Shown: positions 25,287 to 34,113 of the stretch, in pieces
Layout: every line of letters begins with the position of its first letter
Position numbering within the stretch: position 1 is the first letter of the stretch
Assembly: GCA_023228985.1 (NCBI GenBank)
Contig: JALOAC010000006.1
Location: 26,965 to 90,964 of the forward strand
Reading direction: 5' to 3'
DNA from: Thiopseudomonas sp.
GTDB lineage: Bacteria; Pseudomonadota; Gammaproteobacteria; Pseudomonadales; Pseudomonadaceae
Length of the DNA stretch: 64,000 nt
Position numbers and translations under genes: made by a program
Notes under the pieces: model-generated
The model's database searches: none
What the model saw: the letters and a program-made list of their open reading frames with translations, nothing else
What the model was told of the DNA's origin: nothing

Positions 25287-27149
25287 CTAAATCCACAATT
25301 TCTTAACGTCACGTGCGCCGTAGACCAAGTTCACCATGGCACGCGTAACAAAAATAGCGGTAAACATCGAAGTGATAATCCCTAGCGACAAGGTCACAGC
25401 AAAGCCTTTAATTGGCCCCGTACCTATCGCAAAGAGAATCAGTCCCACTAACAAAGTAGTCAGGTTACCGTCAATAATCGCTGAGAAGGCCTTATCAAAA
25501 CCCTCACTAATCGCCCGCTGTACACTGGCGCCATTCGCAATCTCCTCACGAATACGCGAGAAAATCAGCACGTTGGCATCCACCGCCATACCCATGGTCA
25601 GCACAACACCAGCAATACCCGGCAAGGTTAACGTAGCGCCCAGCATGGACATCATCGCTACTAGGTTGACCATGTTCAAACTTAACGCCACGGTTGCAAA
25701 AACACCGAACAGCTTGTAAACCAGCAGCATGAAAATGGCTACAAAAATAAAGCCATATATAGCTGCCGTTACACCCAGCTGGATATTTTCTGCACCCAAG
25801 CTTGGCCCAATCGTACGTTCTTCAGCAAAATACATCGGCGCAGCCAAACCACCTGCGCGCAGCAACAAGGCCAATTCAGAAGACTCACCCGGACCTCTTA
25901 GACCCGTGATGCGGAACTGACTGCCGAGCGCCGACTGAATGGTCGCCAGACTAATAATTCTTTTTTCTTCTTTAAAGCTTTGAATGGCTACCTCTTGTTC
26001 AACGCCATCAACCAGCTGACGCACATAGCGCGTAACAGGACGTTGCTCAATAAAAATCACCGCCATACTGCGTTCGATATTATTGCGCGTAGCCCGATTC
26101 ATTAAGTCGCCCCCACGACTGTCTAACTTAATGTTGACCTGTGGTGTACCTTTCTCATCAAAGCTCGCCTGCGCATCAGTTACCTGATCCCCAGTAATAA
26201 TTAAGCTACGCTCCAAAGCCACCGGCGGGCGACCTTCTTCACGAAACGCAAACATCTCGGTCGTTGCTCGCGGCGCATCATGCATAGCGGCTAGACGGAA
26301 CTCTAGGTTAGCTGTTTTACCCAAAATACGTTTGGCTTCAGCGGTATCCTGCACACCGGGCAGTTCAACCACAATACGGTTAGCACCTTGACGCTGCACC
26401 AACGGCTCCGCCACACCAAGCTCATTCACCCGGTTGCGTACAGTGGTTAAGTTTTGCTTGATAGAATATTCACGAATTTCAACCAGCTTAGCCTGCGTCA
26501 TGCTCAGCTGCAGTATTGGCTTATCGTTACGCTCAACCAGTTGCTGTTCAAAATCACTAAATTCTTTACGCAATAAAGAGCGAGCCTTATTGGCCGAATC
26601 GTTATCATCAAAACCTAGCTGAATGCCATTCTCTATCGCTGGCAGTGTACGGTAACGCACGCGCTCTTTACGCAGCACGCTTTTCACTTCGCTGTCTAAT
26701 ACTTTCAAGCGTGCTTCGATCGCCTTTTCCATATCCACTTCTAATAAGAAGTGCACACCACCAGACAAATCCAAGCCTAGCTTCATGGGACTCGCGCCCA
26801 AGCTGCGCAGCCATTGAGGTGTATTTTGTGCTAGGTTCAATGCCACTACATAGTTATCACCTAGGCTCTTGCGCACTACTTCTTTTGCCGGCAATTGGTC
26901 GTCTTGCTTATGCAAGCGAATCAAGCCGGAACGCTGTGATAATTCGGTTAATTTAACCTGAATACCCGCTTGCTCTAACGCACTGGCTGCACGCTGCAAG
27001 TCAGCTTCGCTAACCTCTAACGCAGTGCTATTTCCACTAATTTGAATAGCTGGGTCATCAGGATATAAATTGGGTGCAGCATAGATAAAGCTGACGCACA
27101 AAATCAGTGCAATCAGCGCATACTTCCATAGAGGATATTTATTGAGCAT
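25287..27149 (-). CDS. secD: Protein translocase subunit SecD
   Basis: Membrane protein of 620 residues with a large periplasmic P1 domain and six membrane segments; LGLDLSGGVHFLLEVD near residue 120 and GMAVDANVLIFSRIREE in the membrane part are signatures. The ATG at 27149 gives the family start MLNKYPLWKYALI; 12 more codons upstream are open but unlikely. Between yajC and secF in the usual operon. Confidence 0.95.
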   Translation of the reverse strand: MLNKYPLWKYALIALILCVSFIYAAPNLYPDDPAIQISGNSTALEVSEADLQRAASALEQAGIQVKLTELSQRSGLIRLHKQDDQLPAKEVVRKSLGDNYVVALNLAQNTPQWLRSLGASPMKLGLDLSGGVHFLLEVDMEKAIEARLKVLDSEVKSVLRKERVRYRTLPAIENGIQLGFDDNDSANKARSLLRKEFSDFEQQLVERNDKPILQLSMTQAKLVEIREYSIKQNLTTVRNRVNELGVAEPLVQRQGANRIVVELPGVQDTAEAKRILGKTANLEFRLAAMHDAPRATTEMFAFREEGRPPVALERSLIITGDQVTDAQASFDEKGTPQVNIKLDSRGGDLMNRATRNNIERSMAVIFIEQRPVTRYVRQLVDGVEQEVAIQSFKEEKRIISLATIQSALGSQFRITGLRGPGESSELALLLRAGGLAAPMYFAEERTIGPSLGAENIQLGVTAAIYGFIFVAIFMLLVYKLFGVFATVALSLNMVNLVAMMSMLGATLTLPGIAGVVLTMGMAVDANVLIFSRIREEIANGASVQRAISEGFDKAFSAIIDGNLTTLLVGLILFAIGTGPIKGFAVTLSLGIITSMFTAIFVTRAMVNLVYGARDVKKLWI

Positions 27150-27248
27150 GATACCGCCCGTGTTTGCAGCAACTCTTTTGCTCAAGAGTTACTTCAATGT
27201 TTCTGACAAGCAGCCTGCAACCTATCATTAGGTTGCAGGCCAACTTCT

Positions 27249-27581
27249 TTAAATGGCTTTCAACGTGCCCTTGGGCAGGGCGGCCACAACAGCTTGCCTT
27301 TGTATGTTCAGCGAAACTGTGTCCGATACTTCCATAACAATGAACTCATCGGTTACCTTGGTAATACGGCCAACAACACCACCGGTGGTTACCACCTCAT
27401 CACCCTTCTGCAAACCACCCACCAAGCTCTTATGCTCTTTGGCACGCTTGGCTTGCGGGCGCCAAATCATGAAATAGAACACCACCAAGAAACCACCCAA
27501 AAGGGCAAACTGCATAAATTCGTTGCCAGGAGGCGCTGCTGCTGCGGTGTCGGCATAAGCCATAGGGATCAGAAAACTCAT
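27249..27581 (-). CDS. yajC: Preprotein translocase subunit YajC
   Basis: Small single-pass protein (110 residues) of the SecDF-YajC complex. The membrane segment FALLGGFLVVFYFMIWRPQ is at about residues 25-43, followed by a basic, cytoplasmic part with KGDEVVTTGGVVGRI. It lies between tgt and secD; the 99-base gap to secD holds an imperfect hairpin. Confidence 0.94.
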   Translation of the reverse strand: MSFLIPMAYADTAAAAPPGNEFMQFALLGGFLVVFYFMIWRPQAKRAKEHKSLVGGLQKGDEVVTTGGVVGRITKVTDEFIVMEVSDTVSLNIQRQAVVAALPKGTLKAI

Positions 27582-27603
27582 ATGTACTCCTAATTTTTAT
27601 TAA

Positions 27604-28731
27604 TTAATCTTGTAGCGCAGGGGTTGGTAGACCACGCCGCGCATAAAAGTCGTCCACAAACTGCGCTAATCTACCCTGTTCAATGGCCTCTCGTAAACCC
27701 GCCATTAAACTCTGATAATGTCGCAAATTATGAATGGTATTCAGCATGCTGCCTAGCATCTCGCCACATTTATCTAAATGATGCAGATAAGCGCGGCTAA
27801 AATTTTGGCAAGTATAGCAGTCACAACTTGAATCTACAGGTGAATCATCATGTCTGTGCACTGCATTACGAATTCTAATTGTGCCGCTATCAACAAACAA
27901 ATGCCCATTGCGTGCATTACGTGTCGGCATCACGCAATCAAACATATCAATACCGCGGCGCACACCTTCCACCAAGTCCGCTGGCGTGCCAACACCCATC
28001 AGATATCGGGGCTTTTCAGCCGGCATCAAGGGCGGCAAGAAATCTAAAATGCGGATCAGGTCTTCCTTGGGCTCGCCCACCGACAAGCCGCCGATAGCTA
28101 AACCATCAAAACCAATCTCACACAGACCTTCTAGCGAGCGTTGACGTAATGCCTCATGCATTCCGCCCTGCACAATGCCAAATAACGCCGAAGGGTTATC
28201 GCCGTGAGCAACTTTAGAACGCTTAGCCCAACGCAAAGACAGCTCCATCGACCGCTGTGCCGTATCAAAATCTGCCGGATAGGGTGTGCATTCATCAAAA
28301 ATCATCACCACCTCCGAGCCCAGCTCGCGCTGCACCTGCATGGATTCTTCGGGGCCCATAAACACTTTGCGGCCATCCACCGGCGAAGAAAAATACACCC
28401 CTTCTTCTTTAATCTTGCGCATCTTGCCTAGGCTAAATACTTGGAAGCCACCCGAATCCGTCAGAATCGGGCCGTCCCACTGCATAAAGTTATGCAAATC
28501 ACCCAGCTGCCGGATTACTTCAGTACCGGGGCGCAGCCATAAATGAAAGGTATTACCCAAAATAATCTGCGCGCCAATTTCTTTAATATCGCGCGGCAAC
28601 ATAGCCTTAACCGTGCCATAAGTACCTACCGGCATAAACACGGGCGTTTCCACCACACCGCGTGGAAAGGTTAAGCGGCCACGGCGCGCACGACCGTCAG
28701 TGGCTAACAGATCAAACTGCATAAAAGACAT
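27604..28731 (-). CDS. tgt: tRNA-guanine transglycosylase
   Basis: Swaps guanine-34 for preQ1 in tRNAs with GUN anticodons, part of queuosine synthesis. DSGGFQVFSL, the catalytic region DMFDCVMPTRNARNG, and the zinc site CDCYTC with a later His are all present in 375 residues. It follows queA by three bases. Confidence 0.96.
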   Translation of the reverse strand: MSFMQFDLLATDGRARRGRLTFPRGVVETPVFMPVGTYGTVKAMLPRDIKEIGAQIILGNTFHLWLRPGTEVIRQLGDLHNFMQWDGPILTDSGGFQVFSLGKMRKIKEEGVYFSSPVDGRKVFMGPEESMQVQRELGSEVVMIFDECTPYPADFDTAQRSMELSLRWAKRSKVAHGDNPSALFGIVQGGMHEALRQRSLEGLCEIGFDGLAIGGLSVGEPKEDLIRILDFLPPLMPAEKPRYLMGVGTPADLVEGVRRGIDMFDCVMPTRNARNGHLFVDSGTIRIRNAVHRHDDSPVDSSCDCYTCQNFSRAYLHHLDKCGEMLGSMLNTIHNLRHYQSLMAGLREAIEQGRLAQFVDDFYARRGLPTPALQD

Positions 28732-28734
28732 GAA

Positions 28735-29778
28735 TTATTCCTTGGGTGCATCAGGCTGGGGATTGCGTGTAATCAGCATCGCATCACCATAACTAAAAAA
28801 ACGATACCGCTCGGCCACTGCAGCACGATAAGCCGCCATAGTCGCGCCATAGCCCGCAAACGCAGAGACCAGCATTAACAAAGTAGATTCCGGCAGGTGA
28901 AAGTTGGTCACCAAGGTATCCACCACATGAATAGGCCGACCTGGGTAAATAAAGATATTGGTATCGCCGCAAAAAGGCTGTAACTGACCGGTTTGCGCGG
29001 CAGTTTCTAACGCACGCACACTGGTGGTTCCTACGGCAATAAGCCGTCCACCACGCGCTTTACAAGCAGCGACTGCATCCACCACATCCTGACCGACACT
29101 GAGCCATTCATGGTGCATATGATGTTCTTCGATATGCTCAACGCGCACGGGCTGAAAGGTTCCAGCGCCCACATGCAGGGTAACAAAGGCCGTTTGCGCG
29201 CCCTTGTCTGCCAGCTGCTGCAACATAGCCTCATCAAAATGCAAACCCGCAGTAGGCGCTGCCACTGCACCTAAATGCTCGCCATACACCGTTTGATAAC
29301 GCTCACGGTCTGCCAATTCATCAGCACGAGCAATATAAGGCGGCAAGGGCATATGGCCTAAACGGTCTAACACGGGCAACACCGGCTGCTCAAACTCAAG
29401 CTCAAACAGGCTGTCTTGGCGACCCAGCATAATGACCGCTGTGTTTTCGTCTAACAGCAGTCGCGTACCGGGCTTGGGCGCTTTACTGGCACGCACATGC
29501 GCCAGCACACGATGCTCATCCAGCACGCGCTCAACGAGGATTTCGACCTTACCGCCCGTTTCTTTTTGCGCAAACAAACGCGCTGCAATTACCTTAGTGT
29601 TGTTAAACACCAACAGATCACCGGCGGCAACATAGTCTAATAAGTCGGTAAACTGACGATGCGCCAGCGCGCCACTTGGCCCATCCAACACCAGCAAACG
29701 GCTCGCACTTCGCTGCGCCAAGGGATAACGGGCAACCAGCTCATCCGGCAGTTCAAATTGAAAATCAGCTACACGCAT
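28735..29778 (-). CDS. queA: S-adenosylmethionine:tRNA ribosyltransferase-isomerase
   Basis: Transfers the ribose of SAM to preQ1 in tRNA, the step after Tgt. Family blocks include LVFNNTKVIAARLF, HVRASKAPKPG, VAAPTAGLHFDE and THVGAGTFQPV-like residues. The ATG at 29778 gives 347 residues starting MRVADFQF as in homologues; three further start codons lie just upstream, and none has a clear ribosome site. It opens the queA-tgt-yajC-secDF run. Confidence 0.94.
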   Translation of the reverse strand: MRVADFQFELPDELVARYPLAQRSASRLLVLDGPSGALAHRQFTDLLDYVAAGDLLVFNNTKVIAARLFAQKETGGKVEILVERVLDEHRVLAHVRASKAPKPGTRLLLDENTAVIMLGRQDSLFELEFEQPVLPVLDRLGHMPLPPYIARADELADRERYQTVYGEHLGAVAAPTAGLHFDEAMLQQLADKGAQTAFVTLHVGAGTFQPVRVEHIEEHHMHHEWLSVGQDVVDAVAACKARGGRLIAVGTTSVRALETAAQTGQLQPFCGDTNIFIYPGRPIHVVDTLVTNFHLPESTLLMLVSAFAGYGATMAAYRAAVAERYRFFSYGDAMLITRNPQPDAPKE

Positions 29779-29845
29779 AGTCATCATCACAAATCAGGGA
29801 GGCAAAGCTTAACGGAAAATTTTGTAGCTGACCATGCAAAAGCAT

Positions 29846-29874
29846 TTGACCAAGACCAAACTCGCCCCTATAAT
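29846..29874 (+). promoter_or_regulatory. Sigma-70 promoter of tRNA-Leu
   Basis: TTGACC (29846-29851) and a perfect TATAAT (29869-29874) are separated by 17 bases, 10 bases ahead of the tRNA. Divergent from queA. Confidence 0.88.
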
Positions 29875-29884
29875 CTTGCGCCAT

Positions 29885-29971
29885 GCCTCGGTGGCGGAAT
29901 TGGTAGACGCAGCGGATTCAAAATCCGCCGTTGGTAACAACGTGGGAGTTCGATTCTCCCCCGAGGCACCA
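29885..29971 (+). tRNA. tRNA-Leu (anticodon CAA)
   Basis: The acceptor stem GCCTCGG/CCGAGGC, a five-base-pair anticodon stem GCGGA/TCCGC with the loop TTCAAAA (anticodon CAA, reading UUG), a long class II variable arm, the GTTCGATTC T loop and an encoded CCA are all visible. Length 87 with CCA. It has its own promoter and terminator. The relic of an integrase gene begins about 170 bases downstream, so the 3' end of this tRNA probably served as an attachment site. Confidence 0.97.
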
Positions 29972-30016
29972 TCCATTAGTTTCAGGCAATCCCTGAACCA
30001 CCCGAAACACCTAGAG

Positions 30017-30040
30017 AACCGGCCTTGTAGCCGGTTTTTT
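30017..30040 (+). terminator. Terminator of tRNA-Leu
   Basis: AACCGGC/GCCGGTT stem with a six-base loop and TTTTTT. Confidence 0.9.
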
Positions 30041-30081
30041 ATTGTCTATGATTCCTGATACTTCCCTTGTAAACCCGAATG

Positions 30082-30105
30082 TTGTGAGTAGATTTGTGAG
30101 TAGAT
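30082..30105 (+). repeat. Perfect 12-base tandem direct repeat
   Basis: TTGTGAGTAGAT occurs twice head to tail between the tRNA terminator and the integrase relic. Arm-type repeats for integrase binding are common in this position, so it may be a left-over attachment-region element. Function inferred. Confidence 0.6.
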
Positions 30106-30143
30106 CGAGCCCGGTCGAAATCATGCCCCTAAAGGAATGCCCC

Positions 30144-30240
30144 ATGACCCGCACTGACTGATAGCGCTATCAAGGTAGCCAAGCCCAAAGACCGCCGGAT
30201 TGCGCGCTTTCTTGAACCCTTCCTGTCACGCAAAGCACGA
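30144..30240 (+). pseudogene. Remnant of a tyrosine-recombinase (DUF4102-type) integrase, 5' end only
   Basis: An ATG at 30144 with AAGGA seven bases upstream begins an integrase-like start. From 30154 the frame reads LTDSAIKVAKPKDR, the N-terminal signature of phage and island integrases that sit next to tRNA genes (for example MALTDTAIKxAKPKD). The ATG is not in that frame: removing one C from the CCC run at 30148-30150 would give MTALTDSAIK, so a one-base insertion has broken it, and the in-frame ATG now hits TGA after five codons. After KPKDR the similarity ends and the frame stops at about 30240, so the rest of the gene has been deleted. It abuts the 3' end of the copper ATPase gene. The end coordinate is approximate. 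Confidence 0.7.
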
Positions 30241-30252
30241 ACGAAATGGGCT

Positions 30253-32601
30253 TTATACTGCTTTCCGTAATCGTAGCGCATTAAAAATGACCGAAGCAGA
30301 GCTTAAGCTCATGGCCAGTGCTGCGAACATGGGTGACAGCAATAAGCCTGTAAATGGATATAGAACACCTGCAGCCAGTGGTACGCCAAGAGCGTTATAA
30401 ACAAATGCAAAGCCTAGGTTTTGCTTCATGTTAGCTACCGTTAAATCTGACAGGTGGCGAGCCGTAGAAATCCCTCGTAAATCACCTTTAACCAGCGTGA
30501 TCTGAGCGCTATTCATAGCAACGTCTGTACCAGTTCCCATAGCAATACCAACATCAGCTTTAGCCAATGCAGGTGCATCGTTGATACCGTCACCAGCCAT
30601 GGCAACAACCCGTCCTTCAGCTTGCAGTTTATTAACTAAGTCCAGCTTGTCAGAAGGTTTTACTTCACCATGCACCTCGTCAATACCAAGCTGCTGCGCG
30701 ACGGCTTTAGCTGTTGCGACGCCATCACCAGTCGCCATAATAATGCGCACTCCAGACTTAATGAGTTCGTTGACTGCTTCTGCAGTGGTTTTTTTAATCG
30801 GGTCTGAGACTGCCAGTAAACCCAACAGCTGGCCATTACCAGCCAAGTACATAACGCTAGCACCCTGCACGCGTAATGCGTCTGCTTTTTCTGATAGCGG
30901 CTGAGTACTGATGTTTTCTTGCTGCATAATCGCAGTGTTACCCAGAACCAGCTTGATTTGCTCAACTATGCCGCGCACGCCAATGCCGCTGCTAGACTCA
31001 AACTCATCAACAGTACTCAAGCTTAAGTTTTGTTCTCGTGCAGCATTAACAATAGCGTCAGCCAAAGGGTGCTCACTACCCTGATCAAGGCTTGCCGCAA
31101 GACGCAAAATCTCATCCGCACTACCGCCTTCTACAGGCACAGCCTGGTTAAAGGTTGGCCGACCCTCTGTCAGCGTTCCGGTTTTATCAACGATTAAGGT
31201 GTCAACTTTACGCAGGTTTTCAATGGCAGCAGCGTCACGAAACAAAACACCTTGGGTTGCGCCTCGTCCGGTGGACACCATAATGGACATCGGCGTGGCT
31301 AAACCCAGCGCGCAAGGACAAGCAATAATCAATACGGCTACGGCATTAATTAGACCGTATACCCAAGAGGGCTGCGGACCCCAGAAGCCCCAAACGAAAA
31401 AAGTTAGGCAGGCGATAAGTACCACCGTCATCACAAAGTAGCCGGCGACTAGATCGGCCATACGTTGCATTGGCGCCCGAGAGCGTTGCGCTTGGGCTAC
31501 AAGCTGTACAATTTGCGCTAACACTGTTTGCGAACCTACTTTTTCAGCACGCATAACCAAGGCTCCACTCGTATTCATAGTGGCACCAATTACTTTATCT
31601 CCGGGTCTTTTACTCACAGGTAAAGACTCGCCCGTCAACATGGACTCATCAAGTGAGCTGGAGCCCTCTTCAACAACACCGTCAACCGGTACCTTTTCGC
31701 CTGGGCGTACTCTTAACAGGTCGCCTTCATGAACCTGTGTCAGCGGTACGTCTTCTTCTGTGCCATCGGTATTGATACGGCGGGCGGTCTTGGGAGCGAG
31801 ACCTAACAGAGACTTTATCGCCGCCGAGGTCTGTGCACGAGCACGCAGCTCAAGCATTTGACCGAACAGCGTTAGAGAAATAATCACCACCGCCGCTTCA
31901 AAATAGACCGCGATACGGCCCATCGACATAAAAGTGTCCGGGAACACTTCCGGCGCAATAGTCGCGACAGTGCTATAGATAAATGCGGCCCCGGTTCCTA
32001 GGCTTATAAGCGTCCACATATTAGGACTGCGATTGACGATTGACTGCCAACCTCGTAGGAAAAACGGCTGCCCTGCCCAGAAGACAACAGGTATTGATAA
32101 AACCAGCTCAACCCATGTTTGTGTTGCCATAGTGAGTAAGCCAAGTTGATGGCCGAACATGGCAAGTACAGTAACGATTACAGTCAGCGGCAGAGTCCAC
32201 CAGAAGCGCCGTGCAAAGTCTGCAAACTCAGGGTTGTCGTCATCCTCCATGCTGGGCAGCATGGGCTCGAGTGCCATACCACACTTAGGGCAACTGCCCG
32301 GATGGTCTTGCTGGACCTCAGGGTGCATGGGGCATGTATAAAGCGTACCCGACTTAGGCATTTCTACTGACGATTCAGTTCGCGTGCTGGGGTTGGTGTA
32401 TTGCTGGGGTTGTTGATTAAATTTTTCGACACACTTAGCGCTGCAAAAATAATACATATGGCTTTGATATTCTAAGTGATGTTCAGAGTCGGTGGTTACA
32501 GCCATCCCGCAAACGGGGTCTTTTAACTCCGTCTCAGACTCAGTAAAAGGGGCTATGTGATTCTGCTGCTGATTATGAGGTTGTGGATTGTGCTTAGCCA
32601 T
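30253..32601 (-). CDS. Copper-translocating P-type ATPase with YHS and heavy-metal-binding domains
   Basis: A P1B-type ATPase of 782 residues that should export copper ions. The N-terminus carries a YHS domain (DPVCGMAV, about residues 28-70) and a CxMHP/CPKCGM heavy-metal-binding domain (about 88-116) in place of the usual HMA domains. The core has eight membrane segments, TGES, the ion-binding CPC motif in ACPCALGLATP, DKTGTLTEG, SEHPLADAI and GDGINDAPAL. The ATG at 32601 has GGAG nine bases upstream; a longer GTG start is less likely. No CueR-type regulator or chaperone is adjacent. It ends 13 bases after the integrase relic, so it may be cargo of the old element. Metal specificity is inferred from the CPC motif. 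Confidence 0.93.
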   Translation of the reverse strand: MAKHNPQPHNQQQNHIAPFTESETELKDPVCGMAVTTDSEHHLEYQSHMYYFCSAKCVEKFNQQPQQYTNPSTRTESSVEMPKSGTLYTCPMHPEVQQDHPGSCPKCGMALEPMLPSMEDDDNPEFADFARRFWWTLPLTVIVTVLAMFGHQLGLLTMATQTWVELVLSIPVVFWAGQPFFLRGWQSIVNRSPNMWTLISLGTGAAFIYSTVATIAPEVFPDTFMSMGRIAVYFEAAVVIISLTLFGQMLELRARAQTSAAIKSLLGLAPKTARRINTDGTEEDVPLTQVHEGDLLRVRPGEKVPVDGVVEEGSSSLDESMLTGESLPVSKRPGDKVIGATMNTSGALVMRAEKVGSQTVLAQIVQLVAQAQRSRAPMQRMADLVAGYFVMTVVLIACLTFFVWGFWGPQPSWVYGLINAVAVLIIACPCALGLATPMSIMVSTGRGATQGVLFRDAAAIENLRKVDTLIVDKTGTLTEGRPTFNQAVPVEGGSADEILRLAASLDQGSEHPLADAIVNAAREQNLSLSTVDEFESSSGIGVRGIVEQIKLVLGNTAIMQQENISTQPLSEKADALRVQGASVMYLAGNGQLLGLLAVSDPIKKTTAEAVNELIKSGVRIIMATGDGVATAKAVAQQLGIDEVHGEVKPSDKLDLVNKLQAEGRVVAMAGDGINDAPALAKADVGIAMGTGTDVAMNSAQITLVKGDLRGISTARHLSDLTVANMKQNLGFAFVYNALGVPLAAGVLYPFTGLLLSPMFAALAMSLSSASVIFNALRLRKAV

Positions 32602-32844
32602 GGTGCTGAACTCCGCTTTAACCTGCAAATATAAGAATAGAGTGCTCACAACCTCGCTGTTATCACTGGGTGAACGTCTTTTTTAGACGCATAACAACCG
32701 CATTAGTGCCCTGGACACCTGGACAGATGATGTTTACCGTTGGTCACCCAAGCTGAACATAAGTTTTGCGTCAGTGTCTATTTAGTACGGCTTATTTAAT
32801 CCTAAGCCTAGCTTGGATAGTTAACCCTCACGGAGTTCGTAATC

Positions 32845-33171
32845 ATGAAAACGTTAACCCGTAAATACGCTGGCTTAGTAGTACTGACGGCACTTTTAGG
32901 CATGCCGCTAACCTACGCCGTAGCCAACGAAACTGTAGATGAAATCCAAGAAGCTGTGACCGATACTTGGATCACCAGTAAAGTGAAGTCGACTTTTTTA
33001 ACTGATACAAATATCGATGGTACAGCCGTTCATGTAATTACCAATGATGGGGTAGTTACTTTGACTGGCGAGGTATCGACGGCTGCTGATCGAGACTTGG
33101 CGATCAGAACAGCAGAGGCTATCAAAGGCGTTAAAAGCGTTATGGCTAAAGACTTAAAAGCCAAATACTAA
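32845..33171 (+). CDS. BON domain-containing periplasmic protein
   Basis: A 108-residue protein with a Sec signal peptide (MKTLTRKYAGLVVLTALLGM, likely cut near VAN-E) and one BON domain (about residues 38-105: ITSKVKSTFL, VHVITNDGVVTLTGEVST, AIKGVKSVMAKDL). OsmY-like proteins of this type support envelope integrity under stress. ACGGAG lies upstream of the ATG. A CsbD gene follows after 48 bases, and the copper ATPase is divergent. Confidence 0.88.
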   Translation: MKTLTRKYAGLVVLTALLGMPLTYAVANETVDEIQEAVTDTWITSKVKSTFLTDTNIDGTAVHVITNDGVVTLTGEVSTAADRDLAIRTAEAIKGVKSVMAKDLKAKY

Positions 33172-33219
33172 CGCACAGACTCTTGCGACTCTCGTACACC
33201 CCACAAACTAAGGTGACTT

Positions 33220-33417
33220 ATGAATACTGATATTTTTGAAGGCAAATGGAAGCAACTCAAAGGTCAAGTAAAAAAACGCTGGGGTAAACTCACTGATGAT
33301 GACTTGGATGTTGTTGAAGGCCATAGCATGTATCTAGCGGGCAAACTGCAAGAGCGTTACGGCTTGACCAAGAAAAAAGCTGAAGAAGAGATTGCTGAAT
33401 TTAAACGCAAACTTTAA
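33220..33417 (+). CDS. CsbD family stress protein
   Basis: A 65-residue hydrophilic protein with the CsbD pattern IFEGKWKQLKGQVKKRWGKLTDDDLD and a Lys/Glu-rich helix at the end. Members are induced by general stress in many bacteria; the mechanism is unknown. AAGGTGA precedes the ATG. It is probably co-transcribed with the BON gene and ends at a terminator. Confidence 0.88.
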   Translation: MNTDIFEGKWKQLKGQVKKRWGKLTDDDLDVVEGHSMYLAGKLQERYGLTKKKAEEEIAEFKRKL

Positions 33418-33430
33418 CTGCATCTATAGC

Positions 33431-33480
33431 AACGGCTTGGAGAAGGAGTTTGAGACATATCCTACTCAAGCCGTTTTTTA
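33431..33480 (+). terminator. Terminator after csbD-type gene
   Basis: AACGGCTTG pairs with CAAGCCGTT, followed by TTTTTA; the loop is long (about 30 bases) and may hold a smaller GAGT/ACTC pairing. Confidence 0.65.
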
Positions 33481-33584
33481 TTGCCCTTCATTTAACCGCC
33501 CCCACCAGCATGCGACACTTAGCGAGCTTGTAGATTTACCGTCCACACAACATAATCCAAGTCTCACTTGCCATTCGTTAAGCC

Positions 33585-34052
33585 ATGCAAACCATCATCA
33601 AGCTATCTAGAATTTTTGCGCTAAGCCTGCTGCTTAGTGCCTGCCAACCGCAGCTCCCTGCTTTTACCGATCAAAACGGTCAGCCACTGAAACTGGACGA
33701 GCATTGGCTGGTAATCAACTATTGGGCAACCTGGTGCAAACCCTGCCGCAAAGAAGTGCCTGAGTTAAACCAGCTGCACCAAAGCCTGACACAGCAACCC
33801 ATCAAGATTCTTGGCGTTAATTTTGATCAACTCAAAGGCGACGCATTGGTTGAGGCGAGCGACAGCCTTGGTATTCATTTCCCTGTACTCAGCCAAGATC
33901 CGGCCAAACACTTTAGTCTACCCAGCAGCCAAGGGTTACCTGTAACCCACATCGTCAATCCGCAAGGCACGCTAGCCGCCACGCTGCTGGGCGAACAAAC
34001 GGAGCAGAGCATTCGCCAGCGTTTGCTGAAACTTGGCGCGATAAAGCACTAA
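33585..34052 (+). CDS. TlpA-like thioredoxin-fold lipoprotein
   Basis: A 155-residue protein with a lipoprotein signal (lipobox LSAC, Cys20) and a thioredoxin fold with the active site WCKPC (YWATWCKPCRKEVPEL) near residue 50, followed by the GLPVTHIVNPQG cis-Pro block. It is likely a membrane-anchored periplasmic thiol-disulfide reductase. Specific partner unknown. It precedes arsC-like, wrbA and DUF2069 genes, as in P. aeruginosa. Confidence 0.88.
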   Translation: MQTIIKLSRIFALSLLLSACQPQLPAFTDQNGQPLKLDEHWLVINYWATWCKPCRKEVPELNQLHQSLTQQPIKILGVNFDQLKGDALVEASDSLGIHFPVLSQDPAKHFSLPSSQGLPVTHIVNPQGTLAATLLGEQTEQSIRQRLLKLGAIKH

Positions 34053-34113
34053 CGTCTAGCCAGTTGGTTAAGGCTTGCCTAGAATACAAGCTCGCCTTAC
34101 ACAGGAGCACAGC

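Noticed and set aside
29945..29971. A second copy of the tRNA-Leu 3' end as the far attachment site
   Set aside because: No repeat of this segment was found by reading further along the window, so an intact element boundary cannot be claimed.
30200..30400. A 66-codon plus-strand frame at the tRNA-copper ATPase junction
   Set aside because: It is mostly antisense to the end of the copper ATPase gene and has no domain; the integrase signal lies in a different frame further upstream.
32710..32725. CCTGGACA twice in tandem ahead of the copper ATPase, as a CueR-type operator
   Set aside because: It is a direct repeat, not the dyad expected for CueR, and is far from any good promoter match.
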